Assembly: GCA_030148335.1 (NCBI GenBank)
Contig: JASBTQ010000032.1
Coordinates: forward strand, 186,001 to 250,000
Reading direction: 5' to 3'
Origin: Allomuricauda sp.
GTDB lineage: Bacteria > Bacteroidota > Bacteroidia > Flavobacteriales > Flavobacteriaceae
DNA length: 64,000 bases
In this document: piece by piece, positions 39,435 through 47,970 of the stretch
How positions within the stretch are numbered: position 1 is the first letter of the stretch
How the letters are laid out: the number at the start of each line of letters is the position of its first letter
Program-made: the position numbers and the translations under genes
The notes under the pieces: generated by a model
What the model saw: the letters and a program-made list of their open reading frames with translations, nothing else
Databases searched by the model: none
What the model was told of the DNA's origin: nothing

Positions 39435-40075
39435 AAAACAAAAATGCTTTCTAAGTTGTTTCTATTTTGCTCATTCAAAGAAGTAGCTGATATGGAGAGA
39501 TTCTAACTGATAAATTTTGAATGATTTTGGTACAATATGTTCAACCTGAAAAAGCGCAAAATGTATAGCGAAAGGATAGCACCCTAAAGCAATGCTGTAC
39601 TGCATAAAAAACTTATAATCAATTGATTAAAAGTGTTTTTTGGTTTTGAGTTTTTACGAAATTGGGTCAAAAGCTTTGGGAATCCCTATAAACACTGAAA
39701 AAGTTTGTTGCAAAAAATAATACTTGATGTTATTGGTTGCAATTTAAAGCTCCAACCAATGCTTCTTAAAATTTGTGGCTGTTTGTTGGGATTTGAGTAA
39801 TGCCCAACTAGTTTGAACCTTAGCAAGTGCGCCCTATTTCGATTTTACGTAACGTTTTGCTACCAGCACGCTATAAAACCGAAACAGGATTCAGCGCAGG
39901 TTAGTTATGGTAAGATTTGGAGGAATTCTTGAAATACGGGCTATGGATAACTTTCGCAAATATATTTTTTGATTATAGATTATAAAGAAATCGATACCTT
40001 TTTTGATTTTTAAAATGGGTATGATTTGGTGCCTTTTAAATTGATTTTAATTGAAGATAAATGAAACCAAATAAA
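39435..40075. other. AT-rich stretch without a recognisable gene
   Basis: About 640 bases between the hip operators and the tmRNA terminator. All six frames are broken by stops and no RNA gene was recognised. A less AT-rich patch at about 39,820-39,920 (GCGCCCTATTTCG, CCAGCACGC) differs from its surroundings and may be a remnant of a rearranged segment. The 3' side of the tmRNA gene is a common integration site, but no integrase or direct repeat was found. Confidence 0.4.
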
Positions 40076-40110
40076 ATAAAAAAACCTGTAAATCAGTAAT
40101 TTACAGGTTC
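40076..40110 (-). terminator. Rho-independent terminator of tmRNA gene
   Basis: On the minus strand AACCTGTAAAT and ATTTACAGGTT form a perfect 11-base stem with a five-base loop, followed by a T-rich run. It lies 28 bases past the tmRNA 3' end. Confidence 0.85.
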
Positions 40111-40136
40111 ATTGTTTTGTTTTGGTGGTGTTTTAG

Positions 40137-40533
40137 TGGAGCCGGAGGGATTCGAACCCTCGTCCAAACAAGCAATAACCATGCTTTCTACATGCTTAGT
40201 ATCTGCTTCATTTTCGATGCATGCCTGACCAGATACGGCCTAACATACACTTAGCTTCTTTAGGTTTTAGAGGTGCCGCCAAAGCGAGCGGACACCCTTG
40301 TGTTGACTTTTTTGGTGCCCCTAAAAAGGTCGCCGTCAACAAGGGCTACCAAGGGACATCTCGCTTCCCTACCTTGTAGGGACGAGGCCAATCTTACTGT
40401 GATTCAGATTAAGCGGCAAGAGCGTAATTATTTTCGCCAATTAAAAGTGTGAAACATGAGATTAACGAGCTGTATCCCAGCGCTCGGCATGCTTACATCG
40501 CCATTGGTCTTGCTGTCAAAACCGGTCGGCCCC
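40137..40533 (-). ncRNA. ssrA: Transfer-messenger RNA (tmRNA)
   Basis: A 397-base tmRNA. The 5' end GGGGCCGACCGG pairs with 3' CGGCTCC to form the seven-base acceptor stem (one G-U), with A as discriminator; CCA is not encoded. The T-arm reads GGACGAGGGTTCGAATCCCTCC. The resume frame is at 40409-40438 and encodes GENNYALAA plus TAA, a typical Bacteroidota tag ending in LAA. It rescues stalled ribosomes and tags the unfinished proteins for proteolysis. Transcription is leftward toward the hip operon, with a strong hairpin terminator between them. Confidence 0.97.
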
Positions 40534-40539
40534 ATAATG

Positions 40540-40705
40540 AGATGTCATTCCTGCGAAGGCAGGAATCTCCCACTTTTTTCTCAAAGAACTTAGCTCGTAC
40601 AGAGCATAGTACAACTGTGGGCGTTTCCCCCGAACCTTCGGGGGTCGGGCTATCGGCTGTATCTTTTTCTGTTTCTCGACTTCGCTCGATAAGCAGAAAA
40701 AGGAT
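40540..40705. repeat. Mosaic of three palindromic repeat units upstream of tmRNA
   Basis: Three hairpins in a row: ATTCCTGC-GAAG-GCAGGAAT (40547-40566), CCCCCGAA-CC-TTCGGGGG (40627-40644) and CTTTTTCTG ... CAGAAAAAG (40663-40702) with an inner TCGACTTCGCTCGA. The units resemble short palindromes scattered through flavobacterial genomes. The open frames across this region are chance. Confidence 0.55.
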
Positions 40706-40821
40706 GTCGCCTCTATCCCTAACGCGGTCGGCAAAGGTAACGCATATCCATCAAACCATAAAAAGTTTGCTTACCCTACCTTTTCCCCTTATTTTGGTCA
40801 ATAATTATACCAGACCCATTT

Positions 40822-42027
40822 ATGAAGTTCGGAATCATCAGGGAGCGCAAAAATCCGCCAGACCGGAGGGTGGTGCTGTCCCCAGAAGCATGTCAAAATA
40901 TCCTTTCCCATTTCCCCAAAGCCGAAATTTTGGTCGAATCATCGCCCATTCGTGTGTTCTCGGACCGAGAATATGTCGATAAAGACCTGCAAGTGGTTAC
41001 CAATATGGACGACTGCGATGTCCTTCTCGGCGTAAAGGAAGTCCCCGTCGACGAATTGATTCCCAACAAAAAGTACTTCTTCTTTTCCCATACCATTAAA
41101 AAACAGCCCTACAACCGCAATTTGCTTCGGGCCATCTTGGAAAAGAACATCGAACTCTACGACCATGAGGTCATCACCAACCCCAAGGGCCAGCGATTGG
41201 TAGCTTTTGGGCGATATGCGGGTATTGTGGGTGCCTACAACGGCTTTAGGGCGTACGGGTTAAAACATGGCCTGTTCCAAATGCCCAAAGCGGAGACGCT
41301 GAAGGACCAACAGGCCCTGATCGCGGAGCTCAAGAAAATAAAATTGCCCCATATTAAAATATTGCTCACAGGAAGGGGCAGGGTAGGCAACGGGGCCAAG
41401 GAAATGCTCGATGCCATGGGGTTGAAGAAGGTAGGGGTGGATGATTATCTGAAAAAAGCCTTCCAGGAACCCGTTTATTGCCAGATAGATGCCTCGGAGT
41501 ACAACAAGCGAAAGGACGGTGTTCGAGGGAACAAGGCCGATTTCTTTAAAAACCCACAAGAGTACAAATCCAATTTCTTCCGCTTTGCCGAGGTGACCGA
41601 TTTTTATATTGCAGGACATTTTTATGGAGATGGAGCTCCCTATTTGTACACTCGGGAGGATGTCAAACACCCGGATTTCAACATAAGCGTGGTGGCCGAT
41701 ATCAGTTGTGATATTGATGGTCCGGTGGCCACGACCCTAAGGGCATCCACCATTGCGGATCCCATCTATGGTTATGACCCCATGACGGAGACCGAAACAG
41801 ATTTCATGAGAAAGGGGGCCATAGCGGTCATGGCCGTGGACAATCTTCCCTGCGAATTGCCCCGTGATGCCAGCAATGGATTTGGAGAGGCCTTTTCCAA
41901 ATATGTCGTCCCCGCTTTCTTTGACAACGATGTAGATGGGATCTTGGAGCGGGCCCGGATGACCCAAAATGGCAAGCTCACCGAACGCTTTGCCTACCTT
42001 CAGGCTTATGTGGATGGTAGGGAGTGA
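40822..42027 (+). CDS. Saccharopine dehydrogenase-like / AlaDH-PNT-fold NAD(P) oxidoreductase
   Basis: A 401-residue protein with the alanine dehydrogenase/transhydrogenase N-terminal fold (MKFGIIRERKNPPDRRVVLSPE, YFFFSHTIKKQ) and a Rossmann segment ILLTGRGRVGNGAKEML (about 181-197). The opening and the SHTIKKQ motif match lysine-forming saccharopine dehydrogenase and related enzymes of Bacteroidota. The reaction would join or split lysine and 2-oxoglutarate with NAD(P); other amino-acid dehydrogenase activities are possible. No signal peptide, so cytoplasmic. The start is right after the repeat mosaic, and the long frame beginning at 40449 in another phase is not a gene. Confidence 0.8.
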   Translation: MKFGIIRERKNPPDRRVVLSPEACQNILSHFPKAEILVESSPIRVFSDREYVDKDLQVVTNMDDCDVLLGVKEVPVDELIPNKKYFFFSHTIKKQPYNRNLLRAILEKNIELYDHEVITNPKGQRLVAFGRYAGIVGAYNGFRAYGLKHGLFQMPKAETLKDQQALIAELKKIKLPHIKILLTGRGRVGNGAKEMLDAMGLKKVGVDDYLKKAFQEPVYCQIDASEYNKRKDGVRGNKADFFKNPQEYKSNFFRFAEVTDFYIAGHFYGDGAPYLYTREDVKHPDFNISVVADISCDIDGPVATTLRASTIADPIYGYDPMTETETDFMRKGAIAVMAVDNLPCELPRDASNGFGEAFSKYVVPAFFDNDVDGILERARMTQNGKLTERFAYLQAYVDGRE

Positions 42028-42067
42028 TCGGCCCTTGGTCGATTTGCATTGTTTTTTTGTTAATGAT

Positions 42068-42385
42068 ATGTTATTTATCTGTATCTTGTTTGTCCTATTA
42101 TTCGGAACAGTGAATTTCAACTGGGTATATTCAGGGAATACCGACTCGGCCATGAAAAGGGCCTGTATCGATTTGGAGTACAGCCTCAGGCCAAGGATCA
42201 CCAAGTTTTTGTTGACCAGGGTAGATGGGGAATGCTGCGGCGATTTTTCATGCTATCATTTCGATGTGGATGTAAAACGCAACTGGGTCTGGATTTCTGA
42301 AAAGACCCCTAAGGAATGCATCAAGAAAATATTGCCCGATTTTGACATCGAGATCAACGGTGCCCCTATTCCATCCGTCGCTTGA
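42068..42385 (+). CDS. Small hypothetical protein with N-terminal hydrophobic segment
   Basis: A 105-residue frame between the oxidoreductase and the convergent PHP gene. From the ATG at 42068 it begins with a hydrophobic segment (FICILFVLLFGTVNF), which could be a signal or an anchor, followed by a polar part with paired cysteines (ECCGDFSCYHF) and aromatic-rich CDVKRNW-like text. No family is recognised. A later ATG at 42150 would remove the hydrophobic segment. It fills the gap exactly to the neighbour's stop, which favours a real gene, but the evidence is modest. Confidence 0.5.
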   Translation: MLFICILFVLLFGTVNFNWVYSGNTDSAMKRACIDLEYSLRPRITKFLLTRVDGECCGDFSCYHFDVDVKRNWVWISEKTPKECIKKILPDFDIEINGAPIPSVA

Positions 42386-43507
42386 TCATTCCTCTACTTT
42401 GATTTCCCATTCAATAACAGGTTGCACCTTTGGTGCCACATAAGCGCCCAACGCCTTTAGTGTTAAGGTCAAGTCGTCTTTCCTTTCCAAGGTTTTGATG
42501 TTGATGGTCTTCGTTTCGCCAGCAGGAACGGTAAAAACAGGGGAGCTGGAATAAAAAGTATAGGGCATCTGGTTCTCAAAGATGAGGTCGCTGCTGGAGA
42601 GATTTTTTAAGGTCACTTCCAGAATAGAGGTCTTGTTGATGTATTGGGCCTTTTCAACTTGGATGCATGCCTGTAACAGCGGGACCAAATTTTCCTTCTT
42701 TCCCACCAAAAGTGAATTGAAAACGGCCACCGTTCTTCCGGCAAACAATGCTTCTTTTAAGGATTCCGGTGTTTTTTCCTTGGCAAAGACCAAGGTAATC
42801 GGGCGATCATGCCCTTTTTCCGCATAGTCCCAATCAATAAGGCCATGGATGTCGCTATTGCCCATGATGGTCAGATTCTGCTCCAGGGCCAACGCCAACG
42901 ATTCTTCCGCATAATCCCCCATATTGATGACCTCGATACCGTGCAGTTCGCCATTTTGGATACGTTCTTTTTGAAAATCACTCAAAATAGGGTTGCCCGT
43001 GGGAGATTGGGGGTGCCATGCTGGGTGGTTCCAAAACACAAAGGCATTTTGGCGTTTTGCTTCGGCAAAGGAGTCTTCGGCCTCGTCGTTCAACAATTTG
43101 TTCGCATCCTGTATAAAAATGGCATTACTGTGCCCCATCGGTGCCTGCCGCGTGATTTCCGAACCATGCACGACCAATAGGTCGTGGTCCTTGGCTTCTT
43201 GCAGGGCAATTTCATAGGACCTGTTCCGGTCGGGGTGGGGAATATCTTCCTTGTGTGGCTGATATTCAATATGTTCCGTGAGTGAAATAACGTCCAGATT
43301 GTCCCGCAGCGCCTCCATGACCCGAATGGTGGGCCACACATTACCATCGGAAAAGACGGTATGCTGGTGCAGGTCGGTCTTTAAGGTTTTAAATCCCGAT
43401 ACATCAGGGAAAGCAAGGGGTCTGGCACTTTGGTGGGTATGCTTTTGCGCAAATATCGGGGAAATGGTCAGTAAGCAGATCAATAGGGGTAGAGGTTGGA
43501 ACTTCAT
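42386..43507 (-). CDS. Secreted PHP-domain phosphoesterase-like protein (Sb-PDE type)
   Basis: A 373-residue protein with a signal peptide (about 1-20) and a PHP metallo-phosphoesterase domain: DLHQHTVFSDG (first metal motif), SLTEHIEY, HGSEITRQ, FWNHPAWHP and GNSDIHG. A C-terminal beta-sandwich of about 90 residues follows. The arrangement matches Sb-PDE-like phosphodiesterases of Bacteroidota; the substrate is unknown. The ATG at 43507 starts the signal peptide; the frame runs 31 codons further upstream without one. Confidence 0.82.
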   Translation of the reverse strand: MKFQPLPLLICLLTISPIFAQKHTHQSARPLAFPDVSGFKTLKTDLHQHTVFSDGNVWPTIRVMEALRDNLDVISLTEHIEYQPHKEDIPHPDRNRSYEIALQEAKDHDLLVVHGSEITRQAPMGHSNAIFIQDANKLLNDEAEDSFAEAKRQNAFVFWNHPAWHPQSPTGNPILSDFQKERIQNGELHGIEVINMGDYAEESLALALEQNLTIMGNSDIHGLIDWDYAEKGHDRPITLVFAKEKTPESLKEALFAGRTVAVFNSLLVGKKENLVPLLQACIQVEKAQYINKTSILEVTLKNLSSSDLIFENQMPYTFYSSSPVFTVPAGETKTINIKTLERKDDLTLTLKALGAYVAPKVQPVIEWEIKVEE

Positions 43508-43715
43508 GGCAGTGGTTTTGTTAAAATTAGTGAACTGCGGGCAATGTTTCAACTTCCTTTGGTGGATTTTACAAACTGATAACCTAAAAGTAGGATACAC
43601 TTAGTCTTCTGACCGTTCTTCCGTGTGCATCACAATTAATAAATATTTAAGGTTTTCAAAAGTGCAGATAAACAAATTCCTCACTAGGTTTGTCGGTTGA
43701 AAAAAACGGTATCTC

Positions 43716-44174
43716 GTGCACAAAGATTTGATCATAGCGGCACTTTGGAGCCTGTCCCCTTTTGGAGAGGCCAAAGTGGGCATACCCTACGGCATCTACC
43801 AGGGCGTGAACGAATATCTGGTGTTCATTGCCTGCTTTTTGGCCAATGTGCTCGTATTTCCGATCATGATGATCTTTTTGGAGCACATCAACAAGTATTT
43901 GGTCAAGTGGAGGTTCTATAAAAGATCGGCGGTCTATGTGGGGCAGCGGGCCAAAAAAGGCTCAGGCGGCAAGGTCCAGAAGTACGGATTTCTAGGTATA
44001 GTACTCTTCGTAATGGTCCCTTTGCCTGGAACGGGAGTGTATGCGGGAAGTATTGCTGCCTATCTTTTCAAGATGAAAAAAAGGCAGGCCTTCGCAGCCA
44101 ATACAATCGGGATTTTCCTTTCTTCGGTAATTGTTTGGGTGACCACCTTGTTATCCATGGAAGGTGTCCAATAG
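43716..44174 (+). CDS. Small multi-drug export family membrane protein (PF06695 type)
   Basis: A 152-residue inner-membrane protein with three to four hydrophobic helices and the family signature VMVPLPGTGVYAGSIAAYLF (about 99-118) plus an early acidic SPFGEAKVGIPYGI. The start is GTG at 43716. The family name comes from a claimed export role that is not well proven. The motif pair E-x-K...PLPGTG is also seen in SNARE-associated (DedA-like) proteins, so a lipid-linked function is possible. Confidence 0.78.
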   Translation: MHKDLIIAALWSLSPFGEAKVGIPYGIYQGVNEYLVFIACFLANVLVFPIMMIFLEHINKYLVKWRFYKRSAVYVGQRAKKGSGGKVQKYGFLGIVLFVMVPLPGTGVYAGSIAAYLFKMKKRQAFAANTIGIFLSSVIVWVTTLLSMEGVQ

Positions 44175-44277
44175 CAAATCACCCGATTCATTTTTAGTTT
44201 TTTTAATGCCTCGTTACACTTGGATTTGTTTATTTTGCTTTCGATCAATGAAAGTTTCTCAACGCTAAAACACACCT

Positions 44278-45144
44278 ATGGCTTCTGGTTTTTTTGCAGT
44301 ATTGGACGATATTTCTGCCCTAATGGACGATGTGGCGTCCATGAGCAAGATTGCAACCAAAAAAACAGCGGGAATATTGGGCGATGATTTGGCAGTGAAT
44401 GCCGAGAAAGCGACCGGTTTTGTGTCCAACCGGGAAATACCTGTACTATGGGCCATTACCAAAGGTTCCTTTTTGAACAAATTGATCATTCTCCCCATTG
44501 CATTTTTATTGAGTGCCTATCTTCCTACCGCGATAACCATCATACTTTTGTTGGGAGGGGTGTATCTTGCCTATGAAGGTGCAGAAAAGGTCTATGAGTT
44601 CTTTTTTCCCCATAAGGAAGAATATGCAGAGGAAACTGCTACTGTTCCTGAAGAAGATTTGCCCGCATTGGAGAAGACCAAGGTGAAGCAGGCCATTATC
44701 ACGGATTTTATCCTTTCCATAGAAATTGTCATCATCGCATTGAGCACCGTGGTCAACGAACCTTTGGCTACACGCATAGTTGTGGTGTCGGTAGTGGCCC
44801 TCTTGGCCACTGTAGGCGTATATGGCATTGTGGCTTTGATCGTTCGGATGGACGATTATGGGTACAAACTGATCCGACTGAACGATAGGGACGATAGCTT
44901 CTCGGACAAGGTGGGCATGGTATTGGTCAATGCACTGCCCAAAATCATCAAGGCCCTCTCTATTGTGGGTACCTTGGCCCTTCTATTGGTATCTGGCGGC
45001 ATATTCAACCATAACATTGAATACCTCCATCATTTATTTCCTCAATTTCCATCCATGCTGAAGGATTTTTTGGTAGGCTTGGTAGTGGGCCTTCTGGCCC
45101 TTTTGCTGATGAAGTTGGTGAAAAAGATTTTCAAGGGGAAATAA
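44278..45144 (+). CDS. DUF808 family inner-membrane protein (YedI-like)
   Basis: A 288-residue membrane protein starting MASGFFAVLDDISALMDDVASMSK, the hallmark of the DUF808/YedI family, with TKKTAGILGDDLAVNAEKATGF next and about six hydrophobic helices. It is a conserved bacterial protein of unknown function. It converges with creD across a hairpin. Confidence 0.9.
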   Translation: MASGFFAVLDDISALMDDVASMSKIATKKTAGILGDDLAVNAEKATGFVSNREIPVLWAITKGSFLNKLIILPIAFLLSAYLPTAITIILLLGGVYLAYEGAEKVYEFFFPHKEEYAEETATVPEEDLPALEKTKVKQAIITDFILSIEIVIIALSTVVNEPLATRIVVVSVVALLATVGVYGIVALIVRMDDYGYKLIRLNDRDDSFSDKVGMVLVNALPKIIKALSIVGTLALLLVSGGIFNHNIEYLHHLFPQFPSMLKDFLVGLVVGLLALLLMKLVKKIFKGK

Positions 45145-45177
45145 GTCAATTTTAAAGGCAACCTTTTTAGATAATGC

Positions 45178-45205
45178 ACACTGCTCCGGAAAACCAGAGC
45201 AGTGT
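45178..45205. terminator. Hairpin between convergent DUF808 and creD genes
   Basis: ACACTGCTC and GAGCAGTGT form a nine-base stem around a ten-base loop, 33 bases after the DUF808 stop and just after the creD stop. T-runs are weak on both sides. Confidence 0.5.
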
Positions 45206-45212
45206 ACGTTCC

Positions 45213-46565
45213 TTAATCTTCCAACTGTCCCGACCAATCAATTTTTCTCGAAGTGTACATGATGGTGGCCAGAATCACAAACAGTCCTATGCTGCCTACC
45301 AAAAGGGCGTAATCTTCCAGTTGTATGATCACAAAGATGAAGGAGTAGAGCCCCAACATGGACCCCAAAACCAGTAAAGTGAATTTCCGGTTCTTGAGAA
45401 TGGACCTGGAATATATGGTGATCAAAGACACAATGGCACCACCGGAAACTACATAGGCAAAAAGGTAGTTTTTGTGCTCTGAAATGGATATCAACAGGGT
45501 GTAAAAAAGGACCAAGGCCAAACCTATCATCAAATATTGAAAGGGATGAATGGAAATCTTGCTGCTAATTTGGATCAGAAGGAAAACCAATAGTGTGAGG
45601 CCAATGATCATAAACCCATATTTACTGGTGCGCGAGGTTTTCTGGTAATCGTCCACAGGAACCAAGAACTCGGTGCCAAAGGCAAACTCCGTTAAATCGG
45701 GAAGGTGGTCAAAAAAGGATTGTCCAAACCTTCTATTGGTTTCCAAAACCTTCCACCGGGCCTCAAATCCGTTCTTTGAAATTTTCTTTCCTTCCGTGTC
45801 AGGTAAAAAATTTCCATTAAAACTAGGGGAGTGCCAGTTGGACTTCATCGCCACTATGGTCTCCTTGCCAATGGGGACATATTGCAAACGATTACTGCCA
45901 TTTATGGTAATATTGGATTCAAAATCCAATGTGCTGTTTTGAATTTCTTCCAGATCGAGAATAAAATCGGATTCAAGTGTGTTCATGTAGGCATTATCGA
46001 ACTTCGGTTTTAGATCGTACCGTTGATTGTTGAGGTTGATGGCCACCGTATTGCGGATGCCCTTCAAGTTGCTTACCTGATACACGATTGTCGCCTTGTC
46101 CCAAAGTATGTCCTCTTCCCCAACCTCCATTTCTTTAAAACTGGGATTGGAGAAAGTTCCCTTTAGGTCCGAATTTGAAGTGTATACCACAGATTTGTAT
46201 ATGCCACGTTCCAAAGGTTGTGTGGTGACATTGGAATTTATATGTAGTTCATCAGGGAAGAAATACGCCTCATGCCTTACCGCTTTTTCTGTTTTGAGAA
46301 AGGTCTTGGTCTTTTCATCAAATACCTTTTCTTCTACATATTGATGATAGGGAACCTTCAAAATGGGGCCATTGATGATGACTTCCTCGCCCCATTTGCT
46401 GTTGATTTCCGAGATCACTTCCTGCTGCCGATGTCCGCGTTCGCGTATAAGGTCGTCCACAAAGCCCAAGGGGACCAATAAAATAAGGATCAGGAATCCT
46501 ACCGTGATCATTTTTGCGGAGATGGAGTTTTTTAGCCAATTGCCGATGCGTTTTTGTAGTGTCAT
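45213..46565 (-). CDS. creD: CreD family inner-membrane protein
   Basis: A 450-residue CreD protein: one N-terminal transmembrane helix (about 18-38, MITVGFLILILLVPLGFV), a large periplasmic domain with GEEVIINGPILKVPY and FNGNFLPD, and five C-terminal helices. In enterobacteria creD belongs to the CreBC regulon and affects envelope integrity. Here no CreBC is nearby. Instead it follows a winged-helix regulator and a small membrane protein, and an ACTTTG-N5-CAAAGT site lies 17 bases before its start, matching the site before those genes. Confidence 0.92.
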   Translation of the reverse strand: MTLQKRIGNWLKNSISAKMITVGFLILILLVPLGFVDDLIRERGHRQQEVISEINSKWGEEVIINGPILKVPYHQYVEEKVFDEKTKTFLKTEKAVRHEAYFFPDELHINSNVTTQPLERGIYKSVVYTSNSDLKGTFSNPSFKEMEVGEEDILWDKATIVYQVSNLKGIRNTVAINLNNQRYDLKPKFDNAYMNTLESDFILDLEEIQNSTLDFESNITINGSNRLQYVPIGKETIVAMKSNWHSPSFNGNFLPDTEGKKISKNGFEARWKVLETNRRFGQSFFDHLPDLTEFAFGTEFLVPVDDYQKTSRTSKYGFMIIGLTLLVFLLIQISSKISIHPFQYLMIGLALVLFYTLLISISEHKNYLFAYVVSGGAIVSLITIYSRSILKNRKFTLLVLGSMLGLYSFIFVIIQLEDYALLVGSIGLFVILATIMYTSRKIDWSGQLED

Positions 46566-46582
46566 AAATATAAAATTAAAGT

Positions 46583-46599
46583 ACTTTGAAAAACAAAGT
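46583..46599. promoter_or_regulatory. Operator candidate before creD
   Basis: ACTTTGAAAAACAAAGT, arms ACTTTG and CAAAGT. It shares the arms, spacing and the preceding TAAAGT... context with the site at 47530-47546. Confidence 0.65.
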
Positions 46600-46614
46600 G
46601 AATTGATAAAAAAA

Positions 46615-46911
46615 TTATTTAGGGTTTCTGATCAGATCTTCCAAGGCATCAATATGTTTTTTAAAGGCTTGTTTGCCCAAAGGGGTAATGAAGTATTTGG
46701 TATTGGGTTTTTTGCCAATAAAAGCTTTTTCAACTTTGATGTATTCCGCATTTTCCAAGGTCTTGGTATGGCTTGCCAAATTACCGTCCGTAACATCCAA
46801 GAGTTCCTTGAGCCGATTGAAATCAACATCGTCATTGACCATCAAGATGGACATAATGCCCAACCGGATGCGGTGATCAAAAAGTTTGTTGATATTATCA
46901 ATGAGCCCCAT
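46615..46911 (-). CDS. Winged-helix transcriptional regulator
   Basis: A 98-residue regulator with a winged helix of the small ArsR/MarR-like kind found in Bacteroidota: RLGIMSILMVNDDVDFNRLKELLDVTDGNLASHTKTLENAEYIKVEK, then a beta wing with GKKPNTKYFITPLGK. It is one base after the stop of the membrane-protein gene and 50 bases before the creD start. It is the likely repressor acting at the two ACTTTG-N5-CAAAGT sites. The signal is unknown. Confidence 0.88.
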   Translation of the reverse strand: MGLIDNINKLFDHRIRLGIMSILMVNDDVDFNRLKELLDVTDGNLASHTKTLENAEYIKVEKAFIGKKPNTKYFITPLGKQAFKKHIDALEDLIRNPK

Positions 46912-46912
46912 A

Positions 46913-47521
46913 CTACTTCCTATCTTCCTTAAAATGCATTATTGTTCCATAAACAATGTGCAAGACACCAAATCCAAGTACCCAAAACCAGAATCCATAG
47001 CCGGGAAATGCAGCACAGATCAATCCTAAAACAATTTGGCTGTAGCCAAGGTATTGGACGGTGCCAATGGTGTATTTTGAAGCGTTGACGAGTGCCAGAC
47101 CGTAGAAGATGAGCATCAGGGAGGCTGTGAGCCCATAATGCCTGCTATGCAGTTTTATCAAGATATAGATGCCGCCCGTCACCATGGGTACAAAAAAGTT
47201 GATCAGCAGTCTTTTGGTGGTTTCATCCCAAATTTTCTCATTGTTCCGTTTGGCCTTTCTGGTGGTCAATAAATAGGCTGTCACAAAACTGAGCACCGCG
47301 ACCAAGATCAAGATTCCGATGATTGATTTGAACTTTAGACTATCAACGGTCAGTACTTCATAGTCATTGGGCAAAAGAAACATGTAAGCTACCGTAGCCC
47401 CAGTAATGGCGTAGATTCCTGCCAGAATACCCGATAGCCCTGTGAGCGATATGAAACGAGACGAACGACTCATCATGTCTTTGATCTGGGAAATGTCGTC
47501 CAAGTATTTTTTTGAATCCAT
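46913..47521 (-). CDS. Hypothetical membrane protein co-transcribed with regulator
   Basis: A 202-residue protein with a polar N-terminus (KKYLDDISQIKDMMSRSSRFISLTG) and five to six hydrophobic segments. It begins eight bases downstream of the 47530 operator and ends one base before the regulator. Homologues in this same place next to such regulators are familiar in flavobacteria; the function is unknown, perhaps envelope stress together with CreD. Confidence 0.82.
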   Translation of the reverse strand: MDSKKYLDDISQIKDMMSRSSRFISLTGLSGILAGIYAITGATVAYMFLLPNDYEVLTVDSLKFKSIIGILILVAVLSFVTAYLLTTRKAKRNNEKIWDETTKRLLINFFVPMVTGGIYILIKLHSRHYGLTASLMLIFYGLALVNASKYTIGTVQYLGYSQIVLGLICAAFPGYGFWFWVLGFGVLHIVYGTIMHFKEDRK

Positions 47522-47529
47522 CGTAAAGT

Positions 47530-47546
47530 ACTTTGAAATTCAAAGT
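47530..47546. promoter_or_regulatory. Operator candidate before membrane-protein/regulator operon
   Basis: ACTTTGAAATTCAAAGT is a perfect 17-base palindrome. It lies between two divergent genes, so it could also affect the DUF1801 gene at 47602. Confidence 0.7.
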
Positions 47547-47601
47547 TAAAATAAAAATTGAATAAAAATAATTTTTTTGGATAATGGGCTATTTTTATCC
47601 C

Positions 47602-47970
47602 ATGAACCCGGCCGAAGAATATATCTTACATCAGAAAGAACCTTTTAGGAGCATTTTGATGCACTTAAAGGCTGTCATCGAAGCAGTAGTGCCCAAGGTG
47701 GATATGAAATACAAATGGGGTATCCCTTGCTTTTATGTGGACAAACAGCCCATTTGCTATTTGAATGTTTCCCAAAAGAAGAGATATGTGGATATCGCCT
47801 TTTGGAGTTCGGCCCACTTGACCCTTCATTTGGATAAGATGGCCACGGAGAACAGAAAAGTGGTCAAATCGCTACGTTACCTTACCTTGGAGGAAATCGA
47901 CGATGCCGTTCTTGTTGATGTGTTGAAGGAAGCCTACTCACTTCGGGACAAAGGGTTTTATAAAAACTAA
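47602..47970 (+). CDS. DUF1801 domain protein
   Basis: A 122-residue protein with the DUF1801/YdhG-like pattern: MHLKAVIEAVVPKVDMKYKWGIPCFYVDKQPICYL and KRYVDIAFWSSAHL. Small cytoplasmic proteins of this fold have unknown biochemical role. The ATG at 47602 (MNPAEEYI) fits the family; one at 47584 would add six residues. Its stop overlaps the PepSY gene end by four bases on the other strand. Confidence 0.82.
   Translation: MNPAEEYILHQKEPFRSILMHLKAVIEAVVPKVDMKYKWGIPCFYVDKQPICYLNVSQKKRYVDIAFWSSAHLTLHLDKMATENRKVVKSLRYLTLEEIDDAVLVDVLKEAYSLRDKGFYKN

Noticed and set aside
40137-40165. tRNA-like T-arm
   Set aside because: It belongs to the tmRNA; no separate tRNA gene was found.
40449-40982. 177-residue plus-strand open frame
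   Set aside because: It runs through the tmRNA 5' region and the palindromic repeats into the oxidoreductase gene in another frame; no family resemblance.
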